A stretch of DNA of 64,000 nucleotides from Afipia sp. (GTDB lineage: Bacteria; Pseudomonadota; Alphaproteobacteria; Rhizobiales; Xanthobacteraceae), in the NCBI GenBank assembly GCA_017308595.1, contig JAFKER010000017.1, forward strand, positions 82,889 to 146,888, read 5' to 3'. Positions 46,978-55,113 of the stretch are shown piece after piece. Position numbers and translations under genes: made by a program. The stretch's first letter is position 1. Each line of letters begins with the position of its first letter. Under the pieces are notes generated by a model that worked only from the letters and a program-made list of their open reading frames with translations, was not told where the DNA came from and did no database searches.

Positions 46978-47643
46978 GTTCCGCCCTTCCTCAACTCGTT
47001 TACACTGCAAACTGCAGTACGCGCCACTCAGCAACGGCTGTGCATTTTCTTGTTCTTGATTCCGATCTCTCTCTTCGGGGCCTCATTCTAGATCATTCTC
47101 GATTTTTCCACCCGGCCTTTTAATTGCCTCAGTTAGCACTTTTTTGTGTTCGCTTCGGTAGGCGATGCCTTTCCGGAAGCAGAGCGCGGCCGGAAGGAAG
47201 GGGCCGCGTCCTCACGTGTTCGTAAGCGCATAAAGATCGTTTATGGAAGCAACACTCACGTATCTTTTGTCACGGCATCCGCGATGAATCGCTTGGGCGT
47301 CGATTTTCAGTGACACGATATGTCGCGCGGCCCGGATCGGGCCGCCTCCTGTCTCATTCGGATCGAATGACAATCGGGACATCGATGGCAGAGCGCGGAC
47401 ATCGACGGCAGAGCGCGAATATCAATGGCAGAGCGCGAACATCGATAGCAGAGCACGAAAGTGCGATCAGATGCGCCGATTCAAAATTTCCCGGTTTGCG
47501 TCATACTTCGCTTGGCGCGCGCCGCTTCGGTCAACCGACGCGATCCGCCTGACTGGAGATTTCCGATGCGAATGCAGTACGTGCTCGTTCTCGCTTATTA
47601 GACGCTGTGTCCCGTAGGGAATTTCGGCCCAAATCCAGATATT
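46978..47643. other. Long divergent regulatory region
   Basis: This 666-base gap separates two divergent LuxR-type genes. Its left half (47060-47290) is AT-richer than the surroundings and probably carries promoters; 47381-47460 holds a four-copy tandem repeat. Short open frames such as 47310-47552 (+) lack a ribosome site and simply read through the repeats, so no gene is called. Confidence 0.5.
47381..47460. repeat. Four tandem 20-bp repeats
   Basis: Four exact-length 20-base units, consensus ATCGATGGCAGAGCGCGAAC, run head to tail with 2-5 differences between copies. They lie between the divergent LuxR-type genes, about 200 bases upstream of the plus-strand one. The 20-base period is close to two DNA turns, so equal copies would face the same side of the helix, as in regulator arrays. 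Confidence 0.9.
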
Positions 47644-48432
47644 GTGCGATTCCTGCAAATGGCGATGACCCCTCTGGCACCGGACACCGATCATTTGATC
47701 GGAATCCCAAACCGTTCTCCGGCCTATTCCTGCCGGGAGCGGCCCGCAGCCGCACCGCTCGGGCGCGTTATGCTGTTAGGGCGACAATGCATGGTCATGG
47801 AATGCCTGCGCGAAGAGATGCAGGTCAGGGGCATCGACACCGATGCCCGGCCATTCGAGCAGACGGTGTCCGGGCGTGCCTCCAGTTACGATATCTTCGT
47901 CATTTTCATGATGCGATGCACACCGAGCGCGCTACGCCCGGTGAAACAGAGCGTGAGCGAACTTCGGTCCCACATGCCGGGGGTTCCATGCGTCGCGCTC
48001 ATTGAGGACTCGGATGCGACCGGCGCGGCAGCCTGTTGCGACATGGGCTTCTCGACCGTCGTTCTCGGCCTGCCCTCCGTGCCTTTTGCCGTCGATGTCG
48101 TCGTGAACCTTCTGCTCGGCTCGCAGCAGGTTCGCGAATTCCGGCCATCGAACGCATTGCCCGATATCCATCGAGGTACGGACGCCGGCACGCAAACGTC
48201 TGTTGTTGCCGCACCGGAGGTCGGCTTCACTTCGCGCGAACTGGAGCTGCTCAATTTTCTTCGTCACGGGATGCAAAACAAGCGCATCGCATTCGAACTC
48301 GGAATTTCGCAAAGCACGGTGAAGGCGCATCTGCGCAGCATCATGATGAAACTCAAAGCCAGAAACCGGACCGAGGCGGCCTGCATGCTGGCGCAACTGG
48401 CTGAACGTGCAAAGGAGGCTATCCATGGCTAG
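47644..48432 (+). CDS. LuxR-type regulator with degenerate receiver domain, heads operon
   Basis: A 262-residue protein with a C-terminal LuxR helix-turn-helix (about 196-252: FTSRELELLNFLRHGMQNKRIAFELGISQSTVKAHLRSIMMKLKARNR). The N-terminal half looks like a receiver (GRVMLLGRQCMVMECLREEM, then SVPFAVDVVVNLLLG) but lacks the Asp: the strand reads YDIFVIFMMR. The start is uncertain: GTG 47644 and ATG 47659 both lack a good ribosome site. Its stop overlaps the start of the DsrE-like gene by 8 bases, so it leads a four-gene operon of exported proteins. Confidence 0.78.
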   Translation: MRFLQMAMTPLAPDTDHLIGIPNRSPAYSCRERPAAAPLGRVMLLGRQCMVMECLREEMQVRGIDTDARPFEQTVSGRASSYDIFVIFMMRCTPSALRPVKQSVSELRSHMPGVPCVALIEDSDATGAAACCDMGFSTVVLGLPSVPFAVDVVVNLLLGSQQVREFRPSNALPDIHRGTDAGTQTSVVAAPEVGFTSRELELLNFLRHGMQNKRIAFELGISQSTVKAHLRSIMMKLKARNRTEAACMLAQLAERAKEAIHG

Positions 48433-48898
48433 TCCCATCGCGAGGATTTTCGCCGTCATCTTTCTCGTTCTGATGTCCGGCGCCGCGACGGCGGCGACGA
48501 AGAATCCGGCGACGTCCGCGAAAACGACGCACCGCCTGCTCATCCAGGTCAACCAGAACGATCCAGAGATCATGAATCTCGCGCTCAATAACGCAACCAA
48601 CGTGATCGAGTATTATCGAGCGCGTGGCGAGCAGGCCAACATCGATATCGTCGCATTCGGCCCCGGCCTGCATATGCTGCGCTCGGACACCTCGCCGGTC
48701 AGGGAGCGCATCAAGGGGATGAAGGAAATGGCTTTCCCCGGAACGCTTCGCTTCTCGGCGTGCAGCGTCACCAAAAAGGGAATGGAGAGCAGGGAGGGCA
48801 AGCCAATCGCAATGCTGCCGGAGGCTTCGACCGTTCCCTCCGGGGTCGTCCATCTCATGGAGCAGCAGGAGAAGGGCTGGAATTACGTCAGGCCCTAG
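48425..48898 (+). CDS. Exported DsrE/DsrF-like protein
   Basis: A 157-residue protein with signal peptide MASPIARIFAVIFLVLMSGA (cleavage near ATA-A). The mature part has the DsrE fold pattern HRLLIQVNQNDPEIMNLALNNATNVIEYYRARGEQANIDIVAFGPGLHMLR and one conserved Cys (C113, RFSACSVTKKGM), the position that carries sulfur in related proteins. AAAGGAGG lies 6 bases before ATG 48425. Periplasmic DsrE-like proteins are known but their role is unclear; the operon context links it to envelope functions. Confidence 0.82.
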   Translation: MASPIARIFAVIFLVLMSGAATAATKNPATSAKTTHRLLIQVNQNDPEIMNLALNNATNVIEYYRARGEQANIDIVAFGPGLHMLRSDTSPVRERIKGMKEMAFPGTLRFSACSVTKKGMESREGKPIAMLPEASTVPSGVVHLMEQQEKGWNYVRP

Positions 48899-48916
48899 TT
48901 TTTGCAGGAGCGCGCC

Positions 48917-49930
48917 ATGATACGCGCATGGTTCATTTCCGCCTTCGTCCTGATCGCAGCCGTCGCCGTCCCGGCGGACCAGAGCGCCGGTCAGCCGGCA
49001 AGAGCCCGGAGGATGCCGGCGATTGACGACGAAGCTCCGATCAGGACCCGGATCAATGCCTGGACGGTTGGCTTCGCCGCCGGACTTATCGAGGGCGCGC
49101 CGCTTCGTTTTGCAAACGACATCGCACGGGTGGTGAACGGGAGCGGAGCGGTACACGTCCTGCCGGTCGTCACCCGCGGGCCGACCGAGAATGTGAACGA
49201 CCTGCTTTATCTCAAGGGCATCGACATCGCTATCATGAATGGCGATCCCCTCGATGAGTATCGCTCGCAGGTGCCACAAATCACCCAGCGCATCGTCCAC
49301 ATCCTGAACTTGTTTCCGTCCGAACTGCACGTCTTCGTTCGGCCTGAAATTTCCTCGCTTGCCGACCTCGCCGGCAAGAAGGTGAATTTCAACACGCAGG
49401 GAACGGCAGCCGCTTATTCGGGGCCGCTGATCTTCAGCCGCCTCGGCATCGAGGTGGACAAAATGTTTATTCCCCATCCCGTCGCCCTCGAACAGATGAA
49501 ACGCGGCGATATCGCCGCGGTGGTGTTCGTGACATCGAAGCCGGTGGATGCGTTCGCGAAAGGCACGTGGGAGAAAGGATTCAAATTCCTTCCGGTCGAA
49601 TACGGGCCGCAGCTGGCGGACTACTATTCGCCGGCAAGCCTGAACCCGGCCGACTACCCTGCGTTGATCGGGGCGGATCAGACTGTCCCGACAATTGCAG
49701 TCCCCACCGTGCTCGTGTCCTACAATTGGCAGCCGGGAACCGCCCGCTACGAGCGCGTGTCGCGCTTTGTCAGAGAACTGTTCACGCACCTGGACAAGCT
49801 CCACTCGCCCGGCTTCGATCCCAAGTGGAAGGAGGTCGATCCCGCCGCCGCCGCACCGGGGCTTGCGCGATTCCGCCCCGCCCAGGAATGGCTGGACAAC
49901 AAACTTGCTGAGCAGAACGGACATCGATGA
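48917..49930 (+). CDS. TAXI-type solute-binding protein
   Basis: A 337-residue periplasmic protein (signal peptide MIRAWFISAFVLIAAVAVPA) of the TAXI branch of TRAP solute receptors: VVTRGPTENVNDLLYLKGIDIAIMNGDPL, then LHVFVRPEISSLADLAGKKVNFNTQGTAAAYSGPLIFSRLGIEV. CAGGAG lies 6 bases before ATG 48917. There is no TRAP permease nearby, so it may sense or hand over a ligand rather than feed a transporter. The stop overlaps the next start (ATGA). Confidence 0.82.
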   Translation: MIRAWFISAFVLIAAVAVPADQSAGQPARARRMPAIDDEAPIRTRINAWTVGFAAGLIEGAPLRFANDIARVVNGSGAVHVLPVVTRGPTENVNDLLYLKGIDIAIMNGDPLDEYRSQVPQITQRIVHILNLFPSELHVFVRPEISSLADLAGKKVNFNTQGTAAAYSGPLIFSRLGIEVDKMFIPHPVALEQMKRGDIAAVVFVTSKPVDAFAKGTWEKGFKFLPVEYGPQLADYYSPASLNPADYPALIGADQTVPTIAVPTVLVSYNWQPGTARYERVSRFVRELFTHLDKLHSPGFDPKWKEVDPAAAAPGLARFRPAQEWLDNKLAEQNGHR

Positions 49931-50805
49931 CATATCGACTGGTCTTGCCGCTCGCATCCATCCTCGCGGGTACCGCCGTCGCGGACCCCGCGGACCAGAT
50001 CATCAGGGGACTGGACGAGTGCTTTGCTCAGGCCCGGACGGTCGATAGTATTTGCGAAAGCCTGACCGGCAATGCCTCGGCCAGGCTCGCGTGTCTGCAG
50101 ACATCACGCAATGCGCGGCAGGAATGCCTGGATCATTTGCGGGCCGGACTTGCGGATACCACCCCGCCCGCAAGTCCAGAACCGGTGCCGCCGGCCAAGG
50201 CCCCGCCCGAAGCCGCACCGGAGCCCGGGACACCGGCGCCGCAAGCCGCTGAGGGTATCGGGAGCGTCAGCCACGGCTCCGCACATGACACGCCGCAGGA
50301 CGAGAACATGCGCGCGCCCGCGAAGCCGTCCGCTCCCGCGGCGATACCGCCTTCACCTCCGCAGGAGCCGCGCGCACTGTCCGCGCCAGGCTGGATCGTC
50401 AGCGCGACTGCTTCCCCGGTCGACTACTCTCCTTCGCTGACAGCCGAACTGCGCAGCGCGACCGTGAGCCGGACCGACGCGCCATCGGCGCTGGTGCTCC
50501 GTTGCAGGGCCGCGCGAACCGGAATTGCCATACGCACACAGGGCATGTGGGTGAGCATGCGCGGGGGCGATATCGAGATTGTCATCATGAACGATGAACG
50601 CCCGACTGAACATCTTCGCTGGCGGCTCTCGGCGGACGGCCGGAGCGCAACGCCGGCAGAAGATGCTGCGAAGATTGTCCAGGGATTGAGCGATGGACGG
50701 CTCTCCATCGCAGTTAACGATGCACGGGGCGAAGCCGGAAGGTCGACATTCGAACTGGCGGGAATACAGGCCGTTCGCGACAAGCTTGCCGCGACATGCC
50801 GTTGA
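49927..50805 (+). CDS. Exported protein with VasI/TagO-like C-terminal domain
   Basis: A 292-residue protein in three parts: signal peptide (MTYRLVLPLASILAGTAVA-D), a cysteine-containing helical head (residues 20-72, with four Cys), a Pro/Ala-rich linker (75-150), and a C-terminal domain (about 155-292) with LVLRCRAARTGIAIRTQGMW, TEHLRWRLSADGRSATP and a terminal Cys. That C-terminal pattern is the one I know from VasI/TagO, accessory proteins of type VI secretion, but no type VI genes are present. It overlaps the TAXI gene by 4 bases and converges on the ABC permease gene. Confidence 0.7.
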   Translation: MTYRLVLPLASILAGTAVADPADQIIRGLDECFAQARTVDSICESLTGNASARLACLQTSRNARQECLDHLRAGLADTTPPASPEPVPPAKAPPEAAPEPGTPAPQAAEGIGSVSHGSAHDTPQDENMRAPAKPSAPAAIPPSPPQEPRALSAPGWIVSATASPVDYSPSLTAELRSATVSRTDAPSALVLRCRAARTGIAIRTQGMWVSMRGGDIEIVIMNDERPTEHLRWRLSADGRSATPAEDAAKIVQGLSDGRLSIAVNDARGEAGRSTFELAGIQAVRDKLAATCR

Positions 50806-50845
50806 GCGTCGATAGCGGCACAAGATCCGCCGGGATCGAGGGGGC

Positions 50846-52063
50846 TTAGTCGCCTCTCAAAGCGGCCACAGGATCGAGCGCGGCGGCACGCTTGGCGGGG
50901 TAGTAACCGAACAACACACCGACCAGTCCCGAGAACAGAACGGCCCCGGCCCCCGTGAGAGGATCGAGAACCACCGGCCAGTCCGCGCTACGCGCCACCA
51001 GCGAAGCAACCGCGAAACCGCCCGCGACGCCGATGGCGCCTCCGCCGGTGCACAAGGCGACTGCCTCGATCACGAACTGGGTGCGAATGTCCCGGGGCCG
51101 CGCACCGATCGCCAGCCGCAGTCCGATCTCGCGCGTCCGTTCGGTCACCGAGACCAGCATGATGTTCATGATGCCTATTCCGCCCACCACCAGCGAAACA
51201 CACGCGACCGCCGCGAGCAGCGCCGAGACGGTCCGCGTGGATGCCTCCTGCGCGGCAACGATTGAGGCAGCGGTGGCGACTCTGAAACCTTTGTCATCGT
51301 CATTCACGACGCGATGCCGCTGCTTCATGAGATCGTCGATATCGTCGGTGGCCTCACCAAGCGCGTTGCCCGAGACCGCGCTCGCCAGAATGTAACCGAC
51401 TGCGTTGCGGTCGCCGTTGGCGCCTCCGATCAGCCGGTTCCTAGCCGTGGCCAACGGCACGAAGGCGACATCATCCTGACTGTCGGCACCCGAGGTTCCC
51501 TTCTCCGCCAGCACGCCGACAATCTTCAGCGGAGCCCCGGCGATACGTACGACCTGCCCGACAGGGTCCGCCTTTTCGAACAGCTTGCGGGCGACAAGGC
51601 TGCCCAGCACCACGACCTGACCTGCGTCTCTCTCTTCCTCCTTCGTGAAGAAGCGGCCGCCCGAGAGGCGCCAGCACCGAATCTCGAAGTGGTCGAGCGT
51701 GGTGCCGTTGATCGTGGTTCCCCAGCTCAGGCCTTCATGCACGAGACGCCCCGGGCCGGAAATCGATGGCGCCGCAAGTTCAACAGAGGACAGATCGGCA
51801 ATGGCTGCAACGTCGCCGAGCGACAGCGGCCGGCGCGCATGATCGCTTCCCGCGCGGCTGCCTGCGCTTTCATTGACCATGATGACATTGGAGCCGAAGC
51901 TCTTGATCTGGTCGTTCACCTTTGATCTTGCTCCCGCACCGATCGCGGCCATGCTCGTGATCGCAGCCACGCCGATGACGATGCCAAGCATGGTCAGGCA
52001 ACTGCGGACCGGCGCCGCAACCAGCGAGGACGCGGCCATGCTTGCATAGTCCGAGACTCTCAC
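50846..52063 (-). CDS. MacB-type ABC transporter permease (FtsX fold)
   Basis: A 405-residue permease with the type VII topology: helix 1 (about 21-42, LTMLGIVIGVAAITSMAAIG), a large periplasmic MacB-PCD domain (45-270) and three C-terminal helices (VSLVVGGIGIMNIMLVSVTERTREIGLRLAIGARPRDI ... LFSGLVGVLFGYYPAKRAAALDPVAALR). It does not transport through a channel but drives periplasmic substrates through the MacA-TolC-like conduit. Here it is split from the ATPase, overlapping it by 4 bases. It is the last gene of a six-gene operon. Confidence 0.92.
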   Translation of the reverse strand: MRVSDYASMAASSLVAAPVRSCLTMLGIVIGVAAITSMAAIGAGARSKVNDQIKSFGSNVIMVNESAGSRAGSDHARRPLSLGDVAAIADLSSVELAAPSISGPGRLVHEGLSWGTTINGTTLDHFEIRCWRLSGGRFFTKEEERDAGQVVVLGSLVARKLFEKADPVGQVVRIAGAPLKIVGVLAEKGTSGADSQDDVAFVPLATARNRLIGGANGDRNAVGYILASAVSGNALGEATDDIDDLMKQRHRVVNDDDKGFRVATAASIVAAQEASTRTVSALLAAVACVSLVVGGIGIMNIMLVSVTERTREIGLRLAIGARPRDIRTQFVIEAVALCTGGGAIGVAGGFAVASLVARSADWPVVLDPLTGAGAVLFSGLVGVLFGYYPAKRAAALDPVAALRGD

Positions 52064-52773
52064 CGGACCGCCTCCCGTCGTTGATCTCGCCCGCCATCGC
52101 GAACCACATCGGACATCACAACGCCGTCGTGCATGGTGACGATTCTAGATGCGTATCCCGCGAGCGTCTCATCGTGGGTGACCATGATGACAGTCCGGCC
52201 CTCCCGGTTCAGCGCGAGCAGGACACCGACGATCTCCCGGCCGGTCGCACTGTCCAGTGCGCCGGTCGGTTCGTCAGCGAGCAGAACGTCCGGATTGGAC
52301 ACGATGGCGCGTGCGATCGCCGCGCGCTGCTGTTCGCCGCCGGAGAGCAGCGCCGGCAAATGGTGACTGCGATGACCGAGCTTGACGCGCTCAATGGCCT
52401 CCAGGGCGCGCCGCCGCCGCTCGGCGCGGCGCACGCCGGCATAGGTCAGGGGGAGTTCGACATTGTCGACCACCGTCTGCCGTGCCAGAAGATGATACGA
52501 CTGGAAAACAAGACCGATGCGGCGGTTGCGGATCAAGGCCAGACTGTTGCGGTCGAGTTTCGCGCAATCGGCGTCATCCAGCAGCAGCGCTCCTGCGGTG
52601 GGCTGGTCGAGCAGTCCCATGATATTCATCAGTGTCGATTTGCCGGATCCGGACGGACCGAGAATGACGACGAACTCTCCCGGTTGAATGATGAGCGACG
52701 TGGAACGCAGGCCGGGGACCGCAGTTCGTCCGCGAAGGAACGAACGCTCGATCTGGCGAAGCTCGATCCGCAT
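52060..52773 (-). CDS. ABC transporter ATPase (MacB/LolD type)
   Basis: A 237-residue ATPase with Walker A GPSGSGKST, signature LSGGEQQRAAIARAI, Walker B VLLADEPTGALDSATG and the H-loop MVTHDETLAG. The LRSTSLIIQPGEFVVILGPSGSGKSTLMNIMGLLDQPTAG wording is that of the MacB/LolD branch. It overlaps the adaptor stop by one base and the permease start by 4, so the three are translated together. Confidence 0.95.
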   Translation of the reverse strand: MRIELRQIERSFLRGRTAVPGLRSTSLIIQPGEFVVILGPSGSGKSTLMNIMGLLDQPTAGALLLDDADCAKLDRNSLALIRNRRIGLVFQSYHLLARQTVVDNVELPLTYAGVRRAERRRRALEAIERVKLGHRSHHLPALLSGGEQQRAAIARAIVSNPDVLLADEPTGALDSATGREIVGVLLALNREGRTVIMVTHDETLAGYASRIVTMHDGVVMSDVVRDGGRDQRREAVR

Positions 52774-54134
52774 CAGACGCCGCCCGAGGCGCGCGGCGTT
52801 TTTGCCGTCTTTTCGCCCACGATGAGAATGTCCGTCGGACGAAGCTGCCCGGAGGACACCACGACATTACTTCCGTTCTCCTCCCCCTTGACGACCGTTA
52901 GCGCGACGGCTTTGCCGTTCCGCAAAACCCAGACCGAAGCGGCCGAAACCACAGGATGCAGCTCGCTGGAGGCCAGCGCGGTGCGCGGACGATAGCGGAG
53001 CGCGGCCATGGGAACGGTCATGGCGGCGGGCGCACGATGGGTCACGACATTGGCCATCACCGTCATGCCCGGCAGCAGCAACTGGTCCGGATTGGCCGTC
53101 TTGAGCACCACGGTATAGGTGACGACATTGGACAGGACCTGAGGCGCCATCCGGATCTGCTTGACCGTGGCGGAGAAAGTTCGGCCCGGAAACGCATCGA
53201 CCGTGAAGGTCGCATCCTGCCCGTCCCGAATGCCCGCGATATCGCTTTCGCTGATTCTGGTGTTGATCTCCATCCTGTCGAGATCGCCCGCGATGATGAA
53301 CAGCGTTTTCGCTTCCAGCCCGGTCGCCAGCGTCTGTCCCTCGGTGATGTTTCGTCCGACCACGATGCCATCGACGGGCGACCGGATCTTGGTCCGTTCG
53401 AGATCGAGCGCAGCGCTGTGCAATTGCGCCTCAAGTTTCACCGCCGCAGACTGCGCGTTGGCAAGCTCCGCCCGCGCCCGATCGACGTCCGCCTGGGCCG
53501 CGGAGACAAGACCGGTCTGGTTCGCCAGATTCGCTTCCGCCTCGCGCAAGACTGATACCGCAGAATCCCGCCTGGCCTGCACGTTCTGCACATCGGAGAT
53601 CGCGGCAACCTCGCGGGCCTGCAGCCACTGCTTGCGCGAAAGATCGCGCTCCGCCGTTTCGAGCGTGATCTTGGCCGCATCGGCCCGCGCCTGAAAAACC
53701 GGGAGCTGATGCTCGGTCTGCCACAGATCGAGGATGGTGCGTTTGAGCCGGGCCTCGTAACTGCTGGTCTGGAATTTAGCGCCCTCATAGGCCGCCCGGC
53801 TCGCATCGACCGCAAGCGCGTAGCTGCGGTCATCAAGTTCGGCGAGCACCTGACCCTTCTTTACCTTGTCGTTGAAATCGACGTGCAGCCTGGACACCTG
53901 TCCCGAAAGCAGGGACCCCACTTCGATATTCAGCGCCGGAACCAGCGTTCCGGTCGCCATGATGGTCTTCACGACCTCGTCGACCTTCACCGGCGCAGTG
54001 ACGTAGCGTGCAGATCCTTCGTCTTCGGACAGTGAGGGCAACCAGTTGGTGTCGATGGCCACAGTCTGAAGGAGTGAAGTGGTGGGGATCGCAGCTACTG
54101 AACTGAGGAGAAGCGTGATGACAAGCAGCCGCAT
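52773..54134 (-). CDS. MacA-like periplasmic adaptor
   Basis: A 453-residue membrane fusion protein with an N-terminal signal/anchor (MRLLVITLLLSSVAAIPTTSL), lipoyl halves (LNIEVGSLLSGQVSRLHVDFNDKVKKGQVLAELD and LDLERTKIRSPVDGIVVGRNI), a long coiled hairpin between them (about residues 105-255) and the barrel and membrane-proximal domains. It should connect the permease to an outer-membrane duct. GGGAG lies 6 bases before ATG 54134. It starts only 17 bases after the third Asn-Gly protein gene, tying exporter and repeat proteins together. Confidence 0.92.
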   Translation of the reverse strand: MRLLVITLLLSSVAAIPTTSLLQTVAIDTNWLPSLSEDEGSARYVTAPVKVDEVVKTIMATGTLVPALNIEVGSLLSGQVSRLHVDFNDKVKKGQVLAELDDRSYALAVDASRAAYEGAKFQTSSYEARLKRTILDLWQTEHQLPVFQARADAAKITLETAERDLSRKQWLQAREVAAISDVQNVQARRDSAVSVLREAEANLANQTGLVSAAQADVDRARAELANAQSAAVKLEAQLHSAALDLERTKIRSPVDGIVVGRNITEGQTLATGLEAKTLFIIAGDLDRMEINTRISESDIAGIRDGQDATFTVDAFPGRTFSATVKQIRMAPQVLSNVVTYTVVLKTANPDQLLLPGMTVMANVVTHRAPAAMTVPMAALRYRPRTALASSELHPVVSAASVWVLRNGKAVALTVVKGEENGSNVVVSSGQLRPTDILIVGEKTAKTPRASGGV

Positions 54135-54151
54135 GTTGAGCTCCCGGTTCG

Positions 54152-54436
54152 TCAGTCTGATTTCCGGCGGCGGTCGCGATTTCCCGCCCCATCGCCGATA
54201 TGTCCATTTCCGTGCCGGTTGGTCTTGTTGCCGTTTCCGTTGAAGTTTCCGACGTTGCCATTGCCGTTGAAGCTTCCGGCATTCCCATTCCCGTTGCCAT
54301 TGCCGATATTGCCATTGCCATTGCCATTGCCGGCGGCCATCAACATCATGATTGCCACGACAGCAGGAACCAGGCGGCAGGTGGCGAGCGCCAGGTGCGA
54401 GACTCTAGTGGTTTCCCCCTCCGTTGAAGTTGCCAT
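54152..54436 (-). CDS. Asn-Gly repeat protein 3 (short)
   Basis: A 94-residue protein if started at ATG 54436, which lies inside the end of the upstream repeat gene with GGAG 7 bases ahead. A hydrophobic stretch (ALATCRLVPAVVAIMMLMAAG) ends at the repeat start and may be a signal segment. The repeat region shows a 9-residue period, GN-x-G-x-x-NGN (IGN, AGSF, VGNF, ...), then decays into a charged tail, GNRDRRRKSD. It shares the strand and near-zero spacing with macA. Start choice is uncertain; ATGs at 54346 and 54343 would leave no signal. Confidence 0.55.
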   Translation of the reverse strand: MATSTEGETTRVSHLALATCRLVPAVVAIMMLMAAGNGNGNGNIGNGNGNGNAGSFNGNGNVGNFNGNGNKTNRHGNGHIGDGAGNRDRRRKSD

Positions 54437-54947
54437 TGAACGCTCCGATATTGCCGTTGCCGTTGTGACTTCCGTTGCCGGATCCGATGTTGCCAAGCCC
54501 GTTGAAGTTTCCGTTTCCGGCGCCCACGTTGTTGTTGCCGTTATAAGTGGAGCCGTTGCCGTTGCCGTTCAGCGCACCGAGATTGTTGTTGCCGCTGGTC
54601 GTGCTCGAATTTCCGAGCCCGTTGAAGGCACCGATATTTCCGGTGCCGCCATTCATGTAACCAAGATTTCCGTTCGTTTGCGGAGCGCCGTTCCCGTTCC
54701 CGTTCCCGTTTCCGTTTCCGGAGCCGACGTTGCCGATGCCGTTGAAATTCCCGTTGAGGATCCCGATGTTTCCGTTTCCGTTGCCGTTGCCGCATCCGGA
54801 ACACTGGGCCAGCTTCATCCAGGAGTTTTGCAGCGCGTTTTTCAGCGGCGGATCGGTCACCAATGAGGGATCCGCGCGGATCATGAGCGCGGAAGCGAAG
54901 AGTTCGCCGACGGTGATAACGGCAAGCGTGAGCGATCTTGTTTTCAT
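54405..54947 (-). CDS. Asn-Gly repeat protein 2
   Basis: A 180-residue exported protein. The signal peptide is MKTRSLTLAVITVGELFASALMIRA, followed by a non-repetitive head (DPSLVTDPPLKNALQNSWMKLAQCSGC) with two Cys, then about 130 residues of Gly/Asn repeats built on GN-x-G-x-x-NGN with inserted N-x or G-x dipeptides (periods 9, 11, 13 and 18). AGGAG precedes ATG 54947. It ends GGGNH, as does repeat protein 1 (GNANH). Its 3' end overlaps the start region of the next gene. Confidence 0.8.
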   Translation of the reverse strand: MKTRSLTLAVITVGELFASALMIRADPSLVTDPPLKNALQNSWMKLAQCSGCGNGNGNGNIGILNGNFNGIGNVGSGNGNGNGNGNGAPQTNGNLGYMNGGTGNIGAFNGLGNSSTTSGNNNLGALNGNGNGSTYNGNNNVGAGNGNFNGLGNIGSGNGSHNGNGNIGAFNGNFNGGGNH

Positions 54948-55086
54948 GACAAAGCTCCTGAACTGCCTCAATTCACGATGCTTGAATCCTGAAATCCGGA
55001 GCGGATAGGACGGCTCGACGTTCCCGGGGGCGGTGTGGGGATGGAACGTCGTGGCCAGCTTGATCCGCTCCGAATTGTCGTCGCAT

Positions 55087-55106
55087 CGCGGCGGCGAACC
55101 GCCGCG
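55087..55106 (-). terminator. GC hairpin between repeat genes 1 and 2
   Basis: A perfect 8-base stem CGCGGCGG / CCGCCGCG with loop CGAA, 8 bases past the stop of repeat protein 1. No T run follows on the minus strand, so it is more likely a partial terminator or an mRNA 3' stabiliser that sets a higher level of the first protein. Confidence 0.55.
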
Positions 55107-55113
55107 AAGCGCG

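Noticed and set aside
47381-47460. CRISPR-like repeats
   Set aside because: Units are head to tail with no spacers.
47310-47552. An 80-codon plus-strand frame
   Set aside because: No ribosome site, no family character; it only reads through the tandem repeats.
48419-49957. A 512-codon open frame on the minus strand
   Set aside because: It is antisense to the DsrE-like and TAXI genes, which have signal peptides, ribosome sites and family motifs; the minus frame has none and arises from GC-rich codon bias.
49927-50805. Part of a type VI secretion cluster
   Set aside because: Only a VasI/TagO-like domain is present; no TssB/C, Hcp, VgrG, TssM or ClpV genes are in the window.
50846-54134. A complete tripartite exporter with its own outer-membrane channel
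   Set aside because: No TolC-like gene is adjacent; the outer-membrane barrels nearby (44880-45599, 58820-60121) are not TolC-type.
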